DNA of 22,804 nucleotides. Source: HGM04593 sp964512955. GTDB lineage: Bacteria; Bacteroidota; Bacteroidia; Bacteroidales; Bacteroidaceae. The notes beneath the pieces were generated by a model that worked only from the letters and a program-made list of their open reading frames with translations, made no database searches and was not told the origin of the DNA. How positions within the stretch are numbered: the stretch's first letter is position 1; each line of letters starts with the position of its first letter. This document shows, piece by piece, positions 6,664-14,818 of this stretch. The translations under genes were made by a program, and so were the position numbers. The stretch spans positions 1-22,804 of the forward strand of contig CAZEKX010000031.1 of the NCBI GenBank assembly GCA_964512955.1. Reading direction: 5' to 3'.

Positions 6664-8738
6664 AGTTTCTTCCCGGTGTAGGCGAGCAAAGAGCAACACT
6701 GTTGAACAGGGAACTTAAAATATATTCCCTGTACGACCTCTTATACTATTTCCCCTATCGCCATGTCGACCGTAGTCGTCTCTTCATGGTGAGTGAACTC
6801 ACCGGTAATATGCCCTATGTGCAGTTGTGTGGTGAAATACGCAGTTTTGAGGAAATGGGTGAGGGGGCAAGCCGACGTATAGTGGCGCACTTTACCGACG
6901 GTACAGGCTTTGTCGACTTGGTATGGTTTCGTGGACTTAAGTACCTTAAAACGCGTTATAAGATAGGCACACGCTATCTTGTTTTTGGAAAACCTTCACT
7001 TTTTAACGGGCGTGTAAATATTGCACATCCCGACATAGATGCCGCCGAAGCATTACAACTCTCCTCAATGGGCTTACAACCATACTACAATACAACCGAA
7101 AAGATGAAACGTGCCGGTCTTAACTCGCAGGCGATGGCAAAACTTATCTCAAACCTGTTTGCTCTGTTAGGCGATAATATTGCCGATGAGACCCTCACAC
7201 ACGACATAATAAAAAAGCATAACCTCATGCCACTTGCCGATGCTCTTCGCGTAATACATTTCCCTAAGAATCCACAGGAACTGCGCAATGCTCAGTATCG
7301 TCTTAAGTTCGAGGAGTTGTTCTACATACAATTAAGCATACTCCATTATGCAAAGGACCGCATGCAAAAGTATGTGGGACATCGTTTTGCCAAAGTTGGT
7401 GAAATGTTCAACCGATTCTACAATGAAAACCTACCGTTTGAACTTACCGGAGCGCAAAAACGTGTGGTAAAAGAGATACGTCGCGACGTAAACAGTAATC
7501 ACCAAATGAACCGTTTGTTGCAAGGCGATGTGGGTAGTGGAAAAACACTTGTGGCGTTACTCTCTATGTTATTGGCAAAGGATAACGGCTATCAGGCTTG
7601 TCTTATGGCACCCACAGAGATATTGGCAGAGCAACACACTGCCACCCTGCGTCGTATGTTAAGCACTTTGCCTGTGCGTGTGGCACTGCTCACCGGTAGC
7701 ACAAAGGCAAAGGATCGCCCTCCCTTGTTGGAATCATTGGCAAACGGTGAAACAGATATTCTTGTAAGTACCCATGCTGTATTGGAAGATAATGTCGTTT
7801 TCAATAATTTAGGATTAGTGGTCATCGACGAACAACACCGTTTCGGTGTGGTACAACGCGCAAAGATGTGGGCAAAGAATAATATCCCTCCGCATATACT
7901 TGTTATGACTGCTACACCCATTCCACGAACATTGGCAATGACTCTCTATGGCGACCTGGATGTCTCTGTTATTGACGAGTTGCCGCCCGGGCGTAAGCCA
8001 ATAACTACAATGCATATATTTCGGAACCGTAGCGAGGGACTATACGAATTCATGCATAAGCAGATAAAAGATGGGCGACAAGTATATGTAGTCTATCCGC
8101 TCATAAGCGAAAGCGAGAAACTCGACCTTAAAAACCTCGAAGACGGTTATAAGCAGATATGCAATATCTTCTGCGACTATAGCGTTAGTAAGTTGCATGG
8201 TAAGATGAAACCCAAAGAAAAAGAGGAGCAGATGCGCCGTTTCGCTTCGGGCGAAACACAGATACTTGTCTCCACCACTGTTATCGAGGTGGGAGTAGAT
8301 GTCCCCAGTGCAACAGTCATGGTAATAGAGAATGCCGAACGCTTCGGCTTGTCGCAACTGCACCAATTACGTGGCAGGGTAGGGCGAGGAGGTAACCAAT
8401 CCTACTGTATGCTTGTTACCGACTACAAACTCTCCGAGGAGACACGAAAACGTATGGAGATAATGACCGGTAGCAACGACGGTTTTGAGATTGCCGAGGC
8501 CGACCTTAAACTACGCGGACCTGGAGATATCGAGGGGATACAGCAGAGCGGTATAGCCTTCGACCTTAAAATAGCCAATCTTGCGCGTGATGAACAATTA
8601 TTGCAATATGTTCGCGATGTGGCGCGCGAAGTGGTCGATGCCGATCCTTTGTGCAATAATCCTCTTTATAGAGTCATTTGGGAGCGTCTGCGCACCATCA
8701 AACGCAATAATAATTGGAATTGGGGTGCAATATCTTAA
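6636..8738 (+). CDS. recG: ATP-dependent DNA helicase RecG
   Basis: RecG remodels stalled replication forks, Holliday junctions and R-loops. The 700-residue protein has the family layout. An N-terminal wedge/OB domain begins NIKFLPGVGEQRA at 8-20. The helicase core has Walker A GDVGSGKT at 297-304, the DEQH box at 398-401, and TATPIPRTLA at 425-434. The second RecA lobe carries STTVIEVGVDVP and QLRGRVGRGG, and a C-terminal part has the LKLRGPGDIEG element. The ATG at 6636 lies inside the end of ispD, and MLDTTARNIKFLPG is the normal N-terminus of the family, so the overlap looks real. It is the last gene of its cluster. Confidence 0.97.
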   Translation: MLDTTARNIKFLPGVGEQRATLLNRELKIYSLYDLLYYFPYRHVDRSRLFMVSELTGNMPYVQLCGEIRSFEEMGEGASRRIVAHFTDGTGFVDLVWFRGLKYLKTRYKIGTRYLVFGKPSLFNGRVNIAHPDIDAAEALQLSSMGLQPYYNTTEKMKRAGLNSQAMAKLISNLFALLGDNIADETLTHDIIKKHNLMPLADALRVIHFPKNPQELRNAQYRLKFEELFYIQLSILHYAKDRMQKYVGHRFAKVGEMFNRFYNENLPFELTGAQKRVVKEIRRDVNSNHQMNRLLQGDVGSGKTLVALLSMLLAKDNGYQACLMAPTEILAEQHTATLRRMLSTLPVRVALLTGSTKAKDRPPLLESLANGETDILVSTHAVLEDNVVFNNLGLVVIDEQHRFGVVQRAKMWAKNNIPPHILVMTATPIPRTLAMTLYGDLDVSVIDELPPGRKPITTMHIFRNRSEGLYEFMHKQIKDGRQVYVVYPLISESEKLDLKNLEDGYKQICNIFCDYSVSKLHGKMKPKEKEEQMRRFASGETQILVSTTVIEVGVDVPSATVMVIENAERFGLSQLHQLRGRVGRGGNQSYCMLVTDYKLSEETRKRMEIMTGSNDGFEIAEADLKLRGPGDIEGIQQSGIAFDLKIANLARDEQLLQYVRDVAREVVDADPLCNNPLYRVIWERLRTIKRNNNWNWGAIS

Positions 8739-8767
8739 TGAAAAATGTCATTAAGTTCGTTTTTTTT
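8734..8767 (+). terminator. Intrinsic terminator overlapping the recG stop
   Basis: A perfect 8-bp stem, CTTAATGA / TCATTAAG (8734-8741 and 8748-8755), with a 6-nt loop is followed by TTCG and a run of eight T (8760-8767). The recG TAA stop at 8736-8738 lies within the left arm. The stem is AT-rich, so strength is uncertain. It separates the housekeeping cluster from the pilus locus. Confidence 0.7.
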
Positions 8768-9019
8768 GCAAAATTTAAGTTAATTTGCTTTTTCTATTTT
8801 TGTGTCAAATTATTGCCGAATTGTTGGTTTTGCGATTGCAACTTGTTGAATATGAACGAATTACCCCCCCCTAGCGCGCTTTTTTGTTTTGTCGCCGGAG
8901 AATTCAAGTTGTTAAATTTTTAATCAAAAATGCAGATTCTGTGTTTTTTTAATGTTTATTTGGCGAAATATACTTAATTTTGCGAAAATTTTGTGTATTT
9001 ATATACGCATGTAGCAAAA
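8768..9019 (+). other. Intergenic leader region of the pilus locus, with an 8-C tract
   Basis: Very AT-rich DNA with no credible gene. It holds a run of eight C at 8864-8871 followed by a GC palindrome (AGCGCGCT), a predicted -7 promoter element at 8975-8982, two GCGAAA copies 19 bp apart around that element, and a small hairpin whose right arm contains the start codon of the next gene (arms 9006-9010 and 9020-9024). I see no tRNA, riboswitch-like fold or convincing promoter-flanking inverted repeat. Confidence 0.6.
8975..8982 (+). promoter_or_regulatory. Predicted -7 element of the pilus operon promoter
   Basis: TAATTTTG fits the Bacteroidota -7 consensus TAnnTTTG. The transcript would start near 8988, leaving about 30 nt before the ATG at 9020. 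No good -33 TTTG at the usual distance is visible; the nearest TTTG (8959-8962) is too close. It is the only element of this type I noticed between recG and the end of the window, consistent with one long operon. Confidence 0.5.
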
Positions 9020-10804
9020 ATGCGATTTATAAACCTTTCAATACTAATGTTGTTCTCACTTGTTATCTGTAATACGGTACAGGCAACTGAGAACGATACG
9101 CTAGTCTCGTTCAAAGAACGATTAGGCTTGCGTACGAATGTGTTGAATTGGGGTTTGATGACACCTAATATAGGTTTTGAGTACGACATTGTTCAAAACA
9201 AAACAAAGAAAATATCGGTAGGTCTTTCTGCAAAATATAATTGGAATTCCACTCTCGAAAATAATCCTCGTTATGTATATAACATCCTAGGGGTAAAGGC
9301 CAATACATTGTGGTACTTCAGAACCAGAAAAATTAATGACTGGGAAGAGGATCTTAGAAACAACGCGCAGGGGTTTATGAATAAATACTACGCATATTCT
9401 CAAACACTTACTGCACGTAGGAATCCAAGAACATACCGTGCCTATTATGTAGGTCCTTATCTTAGTTACGATAAGTACACACTTAAATTGGGTGAAACCG
9501 GTTATCAAGGCTCTGCAATAGGTTTTGGAGCCTCATTTGGCTTTAACACACCGTTGTATCTTTATAGTAATGGAACTGCTCTCGATTTCGAGGTTGGTGC
9601 CGATGTTGGTTTTGTATGTACAAACTACGACAAGTTTAAATTTGCATCCGAAGATAAGCATTATGTCTATGACGGAACAAAGGATACTCATTTCGTACCA
9701 TTCCCTGTAATATCCGAGGTGCGTATAGGATTTGTTTATCGTTTCAAATCCATCAGAGAGCAGATACCATCTTACGACGATAAGAAACTTAAACAATTGC
9801 AAGATGCATTTGAGCAGAGACAAACTTACGAGGAGGCAAACATTAAATTCTTTGTGTGGGCAGACTCAACATCCGGTGATTATATAAATCCCGATTCTGT
9901 AGATGCATGGAACAGCATTGTCAAGAAGAAAAACGAAGAGATACGTCGTATAAACAAATTGTATGGTGAAGCCGATTCCACAGAACTGCTTACAGAACTC
10001 TCCGAAGTATATAAACCTCTTAAAATACCCAATAAACTGCTTTCAACCGCTTATAAAAAACAGTTGAAAAATAGAGCCATATCATCTGCCAAGGATTTGG
10101 ATATGCCTTTCCTTAACGATATATTAAAATCTTATGCGGGGATTAAAGATGAAGTGGGAATAACATCTGTAGAAACAGAAATAAAGAAGAGGTATAAGTT
10201 AATTAGAGATGGTATTTTTAATAATACCGGTGATAGTGTGGAGCCTATACCTTACATGAAATTTTTGACTGCTCTTGTTCCTGAAATTAACGCGAGATCT
10301 ATTGTGCCTCATAATAATAGATATATAGGAACAGCGGTTGCATCTACTGCAAATAAGATTAATTTGCGTAGAAAAATAATAATAGAAGAAACCGAAAATA
10401 ATAAAACAAGACGTTTTAGTGTAACACACCCATTCTTGAATAGAGATACGCTCTATGCAAAATCATACGGTGTAAGTGAGAATGATGGACAAAATTATAG
10501 AATAGAGGCGGAAAATACAGTAAAGCGAATTGCTTTAGAGAAAAAGTACTCTAAACGAGAAGTTGTGGCTACAACAGTAGAAGAACCACAAAAGATAAAA
10601 CCCGAAAAGAGTAAGAAAAAAAGAAAGGATAAGAAAAACCGGGAAAATAAAACGGTGTTAGAGACAATGCCTCAGTTCTCCGATACCCTTATGCAGGTGC
10701 CGGATACTCTTATGCTTAATTCAAACACCCTTATGTTAAATACTCTTTCCGACAGTACAATAACAACGGATGTTCCTTCCGATTCAACAATAATATTACA
10801 GTAA
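9020..10804 (+). CDS. Exported DUF3575-type beta-barrel protein with long C-terminal extension
   Basis: This 594-residue protein has a signal peptide (residues 1-22, ending VQA). Residues about 36-242 resemble DUF3575, a predicted outer-membrane barrel family often found in Bacteroidales fimbrial loci: FKERLGLRTNVLNWGLMTPN opens it, GYQGSAIGFGASFGFNTPL is its middle signature, and EVRIGFVYRF looks like the last strand. Residues 245-594 match nothing I know. They look mostly helical, then have a Lys-rich patch (about 526-543) and three heptad-like DTLM repeats near the end. Known family members usually have about 200 residues, so two-thirds of this protein is an add-on. ATG at 9020 is preferred to GTG at 8993, which would lie almost at the predicted transcript start and would spoil the signal peptide. 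It is the first gene of the pilus locus, 10 bp before the next. Function unproven. Confidence 0.75.
   Translation: MRFINLSILMLFSLVICNTVQATENDTLVSFKERLGLRTNVLNWGLMTPNIGFEYDIVQNKTKKISVGLSAKYNWNSTLENNPRYVYNILGVKANTLWYFRTRKINDWEEDLRNNAQGFMNKYYAYSQTLTARRNPRTYRAYYVGPYLSYDKYTLKLGETGYQGSAIGFGASFGFNTPLYLYSNGTALDFEVGADVGFVCTNYDKFKFASEDKHYVYDGTKDTHFVPFPVISEVRIGFVYRFKSIREQIPSYDDKKLKQLQDAFEQRQTYEEANIKFFVWADSTSGDYINPDSVDAWNSIVKKKNEEIRRINKLYGEADSTELLTELSEVYKPLKIPNKLLSTAYKKQLKNRAISSAKDLDMPFLNDILKSYAGIKDEVGITSVETEIKKRYKLIRDGIFNNTGDSVEPIPYMKFLTALVPEINARSIVPHNNRYIGTAVASTANKINLRRKIIIEETENNKTRRFSVTHPFLNRDTLYAKSYGVSENDGQNYRIEAENTVKRIALEKKYSKREVVATTVEEPQKIKPEKSKKKRKDKKNRENKTVLETMPQFSDTLMQVPDTLMLNSNTLMLNTLSDSTITTDVPSDSTIILQ
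10682..10744 (+). repeat. 21-nt in-frame tandem repeat
   Basis: Three imperfect 21-nt units begin at 10682, 10703 and 10724, each coding (D/N)TLM plus three variable residues. They sit in the C-terminal tail of the DUF3575-type protein. Copy number could vary without changing the frame. Confidence 0.7.
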
Positions 10805-10814
10805 ATTGCTTGTG

Positions 10815-12128
10815 ATGAGAAAGTTTATGATGACATATTTGACTGTAATGTTGCTTGTTGTGGCAATTTGTACCTCTTGTAATACAACCGAGGTGGAAAT
10901 ATGCTACGACGAGACACATCCTCATTTGGCATTGGTCGATTTACAATATTCATGGGATGAAGAATTCTTGAAGAAGAACGATACTCCCGACTCAATGTTG
11001 GTTATATGTCATAGAGTAGTTAATACATGGTTCTGTGGATATCATTCCTCTACATTATCTTCCGACAATAAGGGTGAATACATTTTCAATAAACCCTATG
11101 AGGGTAAAATGGGAGACAAAGATGTTGCAACCGACCTTCCAGGTGAAAATGAAAATACAACAGATGAGACTGTCGGGGTTGAGGATGAAACAGTTCTACC
11201 CGGCAACGATGTACCCGCTTCCGACACAACCGACGAAGAAACTGAAGACGAAGCAGAAGAGGGTGAGAATCTGTATTTAAAGAATGGAGATTATCATTTT
11301 ATCTCCTATAACTATTTCCACGAAGATGATACTTATGAATATTTGGGTCTTACATCCGAGGAGATATCCGAAAAGGTGTTGAATGACAGGCTTTTGATAA
11401 AATATAAATCCTATCCTCTTTCCGACGATAAAGTCGATAAACATGGAATGAGTTGGAAAGATTACAACCCCTATTCTACATATATAACAGGTGCTACACC
11501 TGTATACTATTACAGTTCCGGAGTTGAAAAAATAGATGACCAAAAAGATAATATCATAAAGATTACTCCTAACAGACTGACGCAGGACATTGAAATACAC
11601 TTCTCCATTGAGCGCGATTCTGTTATGATAGAAAAAATGATGGCAGAGGTTTCTGGTGTTCCCGAGAGTATGAACCTTATAACAGGTGTGGTAGATCCAT
11701 CTCACACATTAAAAGTTCTCTTCTTACCCCAGGAGGAGAGTGCCGACGGTGAAACCTCTCAATCTAATGGCGAGGGACAATCTTCCTGGCATGGAGTAAC
11801 AAATTATGTTGGTAAAATCTCTGTTATGGGACTGTTGCGTAGCGATGACCCCACCTTTACAACAGGAGCAGGTATTATGCAGTTGGCAATATTTACATAT
11901 ACCGAAGACAAATTGGGTCGTAAGGTATCCAAGTTGTTCAATGTGGGAATAAACCTCTATAACACAATAGGTGAATATGGTAAAATCATATATCAGCAAA
12001 AAGAGACTGTAATACTAGAAATAGATAATATTCTAAAAATAGATAAGAACCAGGTTCTGGAAACTGTCGACGGAGATAGAAACTTAGATAATTGGATAAT
12101 TTACAAGAATATAGATTTGGATGTATAA
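10815..12128 (+). CDS. DUF5119-type lipoprotein, candidate pilus anchor
   Basis: This is a 437-residue predicted lipoprotein (hydrophobic leader, lipid-accepting Cys22 in ICTSC). After it comes VEICYDETHPHLALVDLQYSW, which resembles the opening of DUF5119, a family found beside fimbrillin genes in Bacteroidales. Residues about 108-151 are an extreme acidic Asp/Glu/Thr-rich stretch inserted between the first and second folded parts. No Arg occurs between the lipobox and residue 66, unlike the four fimbrillins downstream, so N-terminal activation by an Arg-specific protease is not expected. That fits a permanently lipid-bound base (Mfa2/FimB role), but this is inference. ATG at 10815 was chosen over upstream TTG/GTG codons because it gives a compact leader. 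The next gene starts 4 bp after the stop. A minor pilin is the alternative. Confidence 0.7.
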   Translation: MRKFMMTYLTVMLLVVAICTSCNTTEVEICYDETHPHLALVDLQYSWDEEFLKKNDTPDSMLVICHRVVNTWFCGYHSSTLSSDNKGEYIFNKPYEGKMGDKDVATDLPGENENTTDETVGVEDETVLPGNDVPASDTTDEETEDEAEEGENLYLKNGDYHFISYNYFHEDDTYEYLGLTSEEISEKVLNDRLLIKYKSYPLSDDKVDKHGMSWKDYNPYSTYITGATPVYYYSSGVEKIDDQKDNIIKITPNRLTQDIEIHFSIERDSVMIEKMMAEVSGVPESMNLITGVVDPSHTLKVLFLPQEESADGETSQSNGEGQSSWHGVTNYVGKISVMGLLRSDDPTFTTGAGIMQLAIFTYTEDKLGRKVSKLFNVGINLYNTIGEYGKIIYQQKETVILEIDNILKIDKNQVLETVDGDRNLDNWIIYKNIDLDV

Positions 12129-12132
12129 TATT

Positions 12133-13440
12133 ATGAGTATCAAAAGAGTAATATATTATTTGCTGTTTGTTGCTTTATTTGTCAGTTGCTCCGATAGTTA
12201 TGTCGGCATAGATTATAAAGATGATGCAAAAGACACCTTAAATTATGAAACAATATATGATAAGGTGCCTATTCTGATGTCTTTGAATAATCCATACTAC
12301 ATTTCAACAAATCGCGGTGTGGGTGCTATCGACCCCGACCGTGAATGGGTGTGGGATCATCTTACATTCCATGTCTACTCATTCCTTGCAAACAACTATG
12401 CCTACAATGGTGCAATCGATTATAGAGCAACATACAATCCGCTAACCGAAGAGGATAAAAACAATCCTTGGCAATGTTTGGTCGATGACCCAAAAACCGG
12501 TTTAGGTGCTCCGACAAAAATAAATTACGACGAAACACTCGATTTTGTCGATGAAGATGCAGCATACTACTACAGTCAAACAAACCAAGAATATAAATAC
12601 AACTTTTTTGCATACACAATAGATGATGCACAGATATTAAATAACAGAGCCGTGCGCGAAAAGGACCGTATCTATATGGATATAAAAATAGATGGAACAC
12701 AAGATGTTATCTGTTCTGTTGCGCGTCCAACACAGAACCAGTTGGAAAATCTCGACCCAACAGCCAATAAGTGGTTTGCCACCAATGTGCTGAATGGAGA
12801 ATTACTTTATAGTACAACAACCGGACACCGTTCTATCTTCCCGGTTTTCGATGCCAAACATTGTCTTTCTCGTTTTGTCTTCAATTTGGTTGGCGAGGAT
12901 GCGATGAGTGATAAAATTTATGTCGAGGATATCTATCTGAAAGCACATAGAGATTGGCGTCTGACTGTTGCAGCCAACGATACATCTCGTTTGGGAATGA
13001 CAATGATTCCCGGTACAACAGAGAAACTCGAAGAGATACATCTATGCGAAATCCCCGAGGATGGTGAAACCGTCGATGGTACTCAAACAGGTCTCACACC
13101 GTTAAAGCACAGTGTAGCAAAGAACGAAGTTATAAACAATTTAGGATTAGGCTTGCTGTTGCCTCCTCGTGAACAGTACGACTTATATATTGCTTGTGCA
13201 TTCCACTCAACAGATGGAAAAATTCGTCGATACTTAGCCCGTTACGATTTAAAAAACCGTACGGTTCTTCCCGACGGAACAAATCAATATAATCCGTTTG
13301 TTGCCGGTGCCGAATACCAAGTAACAATACACATATACGGTTATCAACCTATTAAACTTAGTATGGATGGCTTGGATTGGGGTGAACCGGAATTTATACC
13401 TGTAGATGACGAAAATACTGAATACGAAGAATACAAGTGA
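12133..13440 (+). CDS. Fimbrillin family lipoprotein (accessory or alternative pilin)
   Basis: This is a 435-residue predicted surface-pilus subunit of the FimA/Mfa1 superfamily. Its signal peptide ends LFVSC, with Cys19 as lipid site. The segment KVPILMSLNNPYYISTNRG (44-62) is the expected first beta strand plus an Arg (Arg61) where proteolytic maturation could occur. Later come a YKYNFFAYT strand, HCLSRFVFNLVGED, LLLPPREQYDLYI and a C-terminal EYQVTIHIYG...DGLDW strand pair followed by an acidic tail. These are the usual two-domain fimbrillin landmarks. ATG at 12133 is preferred because it starts right at the signal peptide; a start at 12121 would overlap the preceding gene. Several Cys occur in the mature part, unlike the predicted stalk subunit. 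It could be an accessory pilin next to the anchor. Confidence 0.78.
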   Translation: MSIKRVIYYLLFVALFVSCSDSYVGIDYKDDAKDTLNYETIYDKVPILMSLNNPYYISTNRGVGAIDPDREWVWDHLTFHVYSFLANNYAYNGAIDYRATYNPLTEEDKNNPWQCLVDDPKTGLGAPTKINYDETLDFVDEDAAYYYSQTNQEYKYNFFAYTIDDAQILNNRAVREKDRIYMDIKIDGTQDVICSVARPTQNQLENLDPTANKWFATNVLNGELLYSTTTGHRSIFPVFDAKHCLSRFVFNLVGEDAMSDKIYVEDIYLKAHRDWRLTVAANDTSRLGMTMIPGTTEKLEEIHLCEIPEDGETVDGTQTGLTPLKHSVAKNEVINNLGLGLLLPPREQYDLYIACAFHSTDGKIRRYLARYDLKNRTVLPDGTNQYNPFVAGAEYQVTIHIYGYQPIKLSMDGLDWGEPEFIPVDDENTEYEEYK

Positions 13441-13476
13441 TAATTATATATTTTTATTAACCTAATTTTTTTAACA

Positions 13477-14790
13477 ATGAAAAAGTTATTTTTAATGGCG
13501 GCATGTATTGCTGTCGGCAGTTTTGTAAGCTGCTCAAACGATGACGTTGTTACTCCTCCCGCAGGTGGTGGCGAACAGGACAAAGCTCCTATTTTGTTCT
13601 CTGTAGGTGGTGCAAACATCGATGTTACAACAAGAGGTACCGGTGCTGTTGGTGATTTGAGTGCCGAAGATGGTGGTAACAACATCTGGCGTGGTGAAAA
13701 GTTGAATGTTTACATGTTCGACAAGTCCGATTTTTCAATCGCAAAGGATGTTTACGGCGACATCTTTAACAATGCCGAAATTACTGCTCCCACAGCAGAT
13801 GCGGCTTCAAACGTAGGATATGCAGAGTATGGCGACCCCAAATACTATCCTATGGCAGGTAATTACAGTTTCTTTGCTTATCATGCCGATGATGCAGCAA
13901 AAGATGGTGCAACACCTGAACTGAACGTTGACGGCGACAAATACGTATTGCCTCTTGTGTTGGATGGTACACAAGACCTTATGGTTTCTAAAGCCGATAT
14001 GTCCGACGCACAGCGTGACGCTCTTACAGCACAAGGTTACGATGCAACACGTTATTATAGCGCATACTCTGCTCGTAAGAAAGTTGGTTACAATGGTCAG
14101 GAAGATCCTAACGGTGTACAGCCTCACTTTGTGTTCCAGCACCTTCTTTCTCGTTTGGCATTCTTTGTACAACCCAGTTCCGAGGCTGTGTCAGACCAGG
14201 CTATTGCCGAAGATGGTACATATACAGGTGTAACTATCGACTCTGTTAAGATTGTAAATGCAAAAACAGAGGCTAACCTTATTGTAGCATGGGATGGTGA
14301 AACTGCTCCCGACGAATACCTCACAGACATTACTGCAGAGGATGTTGTTGCCCTTAAAGAGCGCGATGCGTTGGAAACAACAGAGACAGGCGCACTTCCT
14401 TTGGTTGAGTTGACTCCTATACAGCCTAAATGGGATGTTGAAGAGAACAAGGCAATAACCAGTCGCATTGGAGAGAGTTTGATGTTGATACCTCAAGAGA
14501 CATACGACCTCGAGATTTACATCTCTCAAACCCCCAGAGCAGGTGGTGAGAAGTATACATCTGTTTATCCTCAAACTTTGAGAGTGCCTTCAGGTGCCAA
14601 CTTCGAGGCTGGTAAACAATATAACATCACTTTCACTGTATATGGTGTTGAGAAGATTGTTGTTACTCTTGAACTTGCTCCCTGGGAGAAAGGCGAAGAC
14701 ATTGCTGTTGACAACGACAAAATAGACGAAGAAGACAACACTGTTGATGAGGGTACTGAAGAGGATAACGAAAACCTTCCTATTGAGTAA
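13477..14790 (+). CDS. Fimbrillin family lipoprotein, likely major pilus stalk subunit
   Basis: This 437-residue pilin has a lipoprotein leader MKKLFLMAACIAVGSFVSC (Cys19), then SNDD, an acidic stretch after the Cys of the kind linked to lipoprotein surface export in Bacteroidota. The strand KAPILFSVGGANIDVTTR ends at Arg53, the probable protease site. The core contains YYPMAGNYSFFAYHAD, HFVFQHLLSRLAFFV, LMLIPQETYDLEIYI and the C-terminal strands KQYNITFTVYG...LELAPW. An acidic tail of about 30 residues closes it. No Cys remains after the lipid site. Codons look more uniform than in neighbouring pilins (mostly GGT/GGC, GCT/GCA, CGT and few ATA), and the longest gaps of the locus flank it (36 bp before, 28 bp after). 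These features suggest the abundant stalk subunit. That role is inference. Confidence 0.8.
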   Translation: MKKLFLMAACIAVGSFVSCSNDDVVTPPAGGGEQDKAPILFSVGGANIDVTTRGTGAVGDLSAEDGGNNIWRGEKLNVYMFDKSDFSIAKDVYGDIFNNAEITAPTADAASNVGYAEYGDPKYYPMAGNYSFFAYHADDAAKDGATPELNVDGDKYVLPLVLDGTQDLMVSKADMSDAQRDALTAQGYDATRYYSAYSARKKVGYNGQEDPNGVQPHFVFQHLLSRLAFFVQPSSEAVSDQAIAEDGTYTGVTIDSVKIVNAKTEANLIVAWDGETAPDEYLTDITAEDVVALKERDALETTETGALPLVELTPIQPKWDVEENKAITSRIGESLMLIPQETYDLEIYISQTPRAGGEKYTSVYPQTLRVPSGANFEAGKQYNITFTVYGVEKIVVTLELAPWEKGEDIAVDNDKIDEEDNTVDEGTEEDNENLPIE

Positions 14791-14818
14791 TATTATTCAA
14801 AACCAATAATTGGCAAAA

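Noticed and set aside
8839..8911. CAACTTG / CAAGTTG inverted pair as a possible invertible promoter
   Set aside because: Arms are only 7 bp, and the predicted -7 element at 8975-8982 lies outside them. No recombinase gene is nearby.
8714..8923. Open frame of 69 codons across the recG-pilus intergenic region
   Set aside because: It starts inside recG, crosses the terminator and the C tract, has Phe/Cys-rich composition of AT-rich noncoding DNA and no start signal.
11487..11503. 7-bp hairpin ACAGGTG-CTA-CACCTGT in the DUF5119 gene
   Set aside because: About one such 7-bp perfect stem is expected by chance in a window of this size, and it lies mid-gene with no signal nearby.
14803..14813. CCAATAATTGG palindrome before the third fimbrillin start
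   Set aside because: Only 5-bp arms with a 1-nt centre in AT-rich DNA; expected by chance and too tight to form a hairpin.
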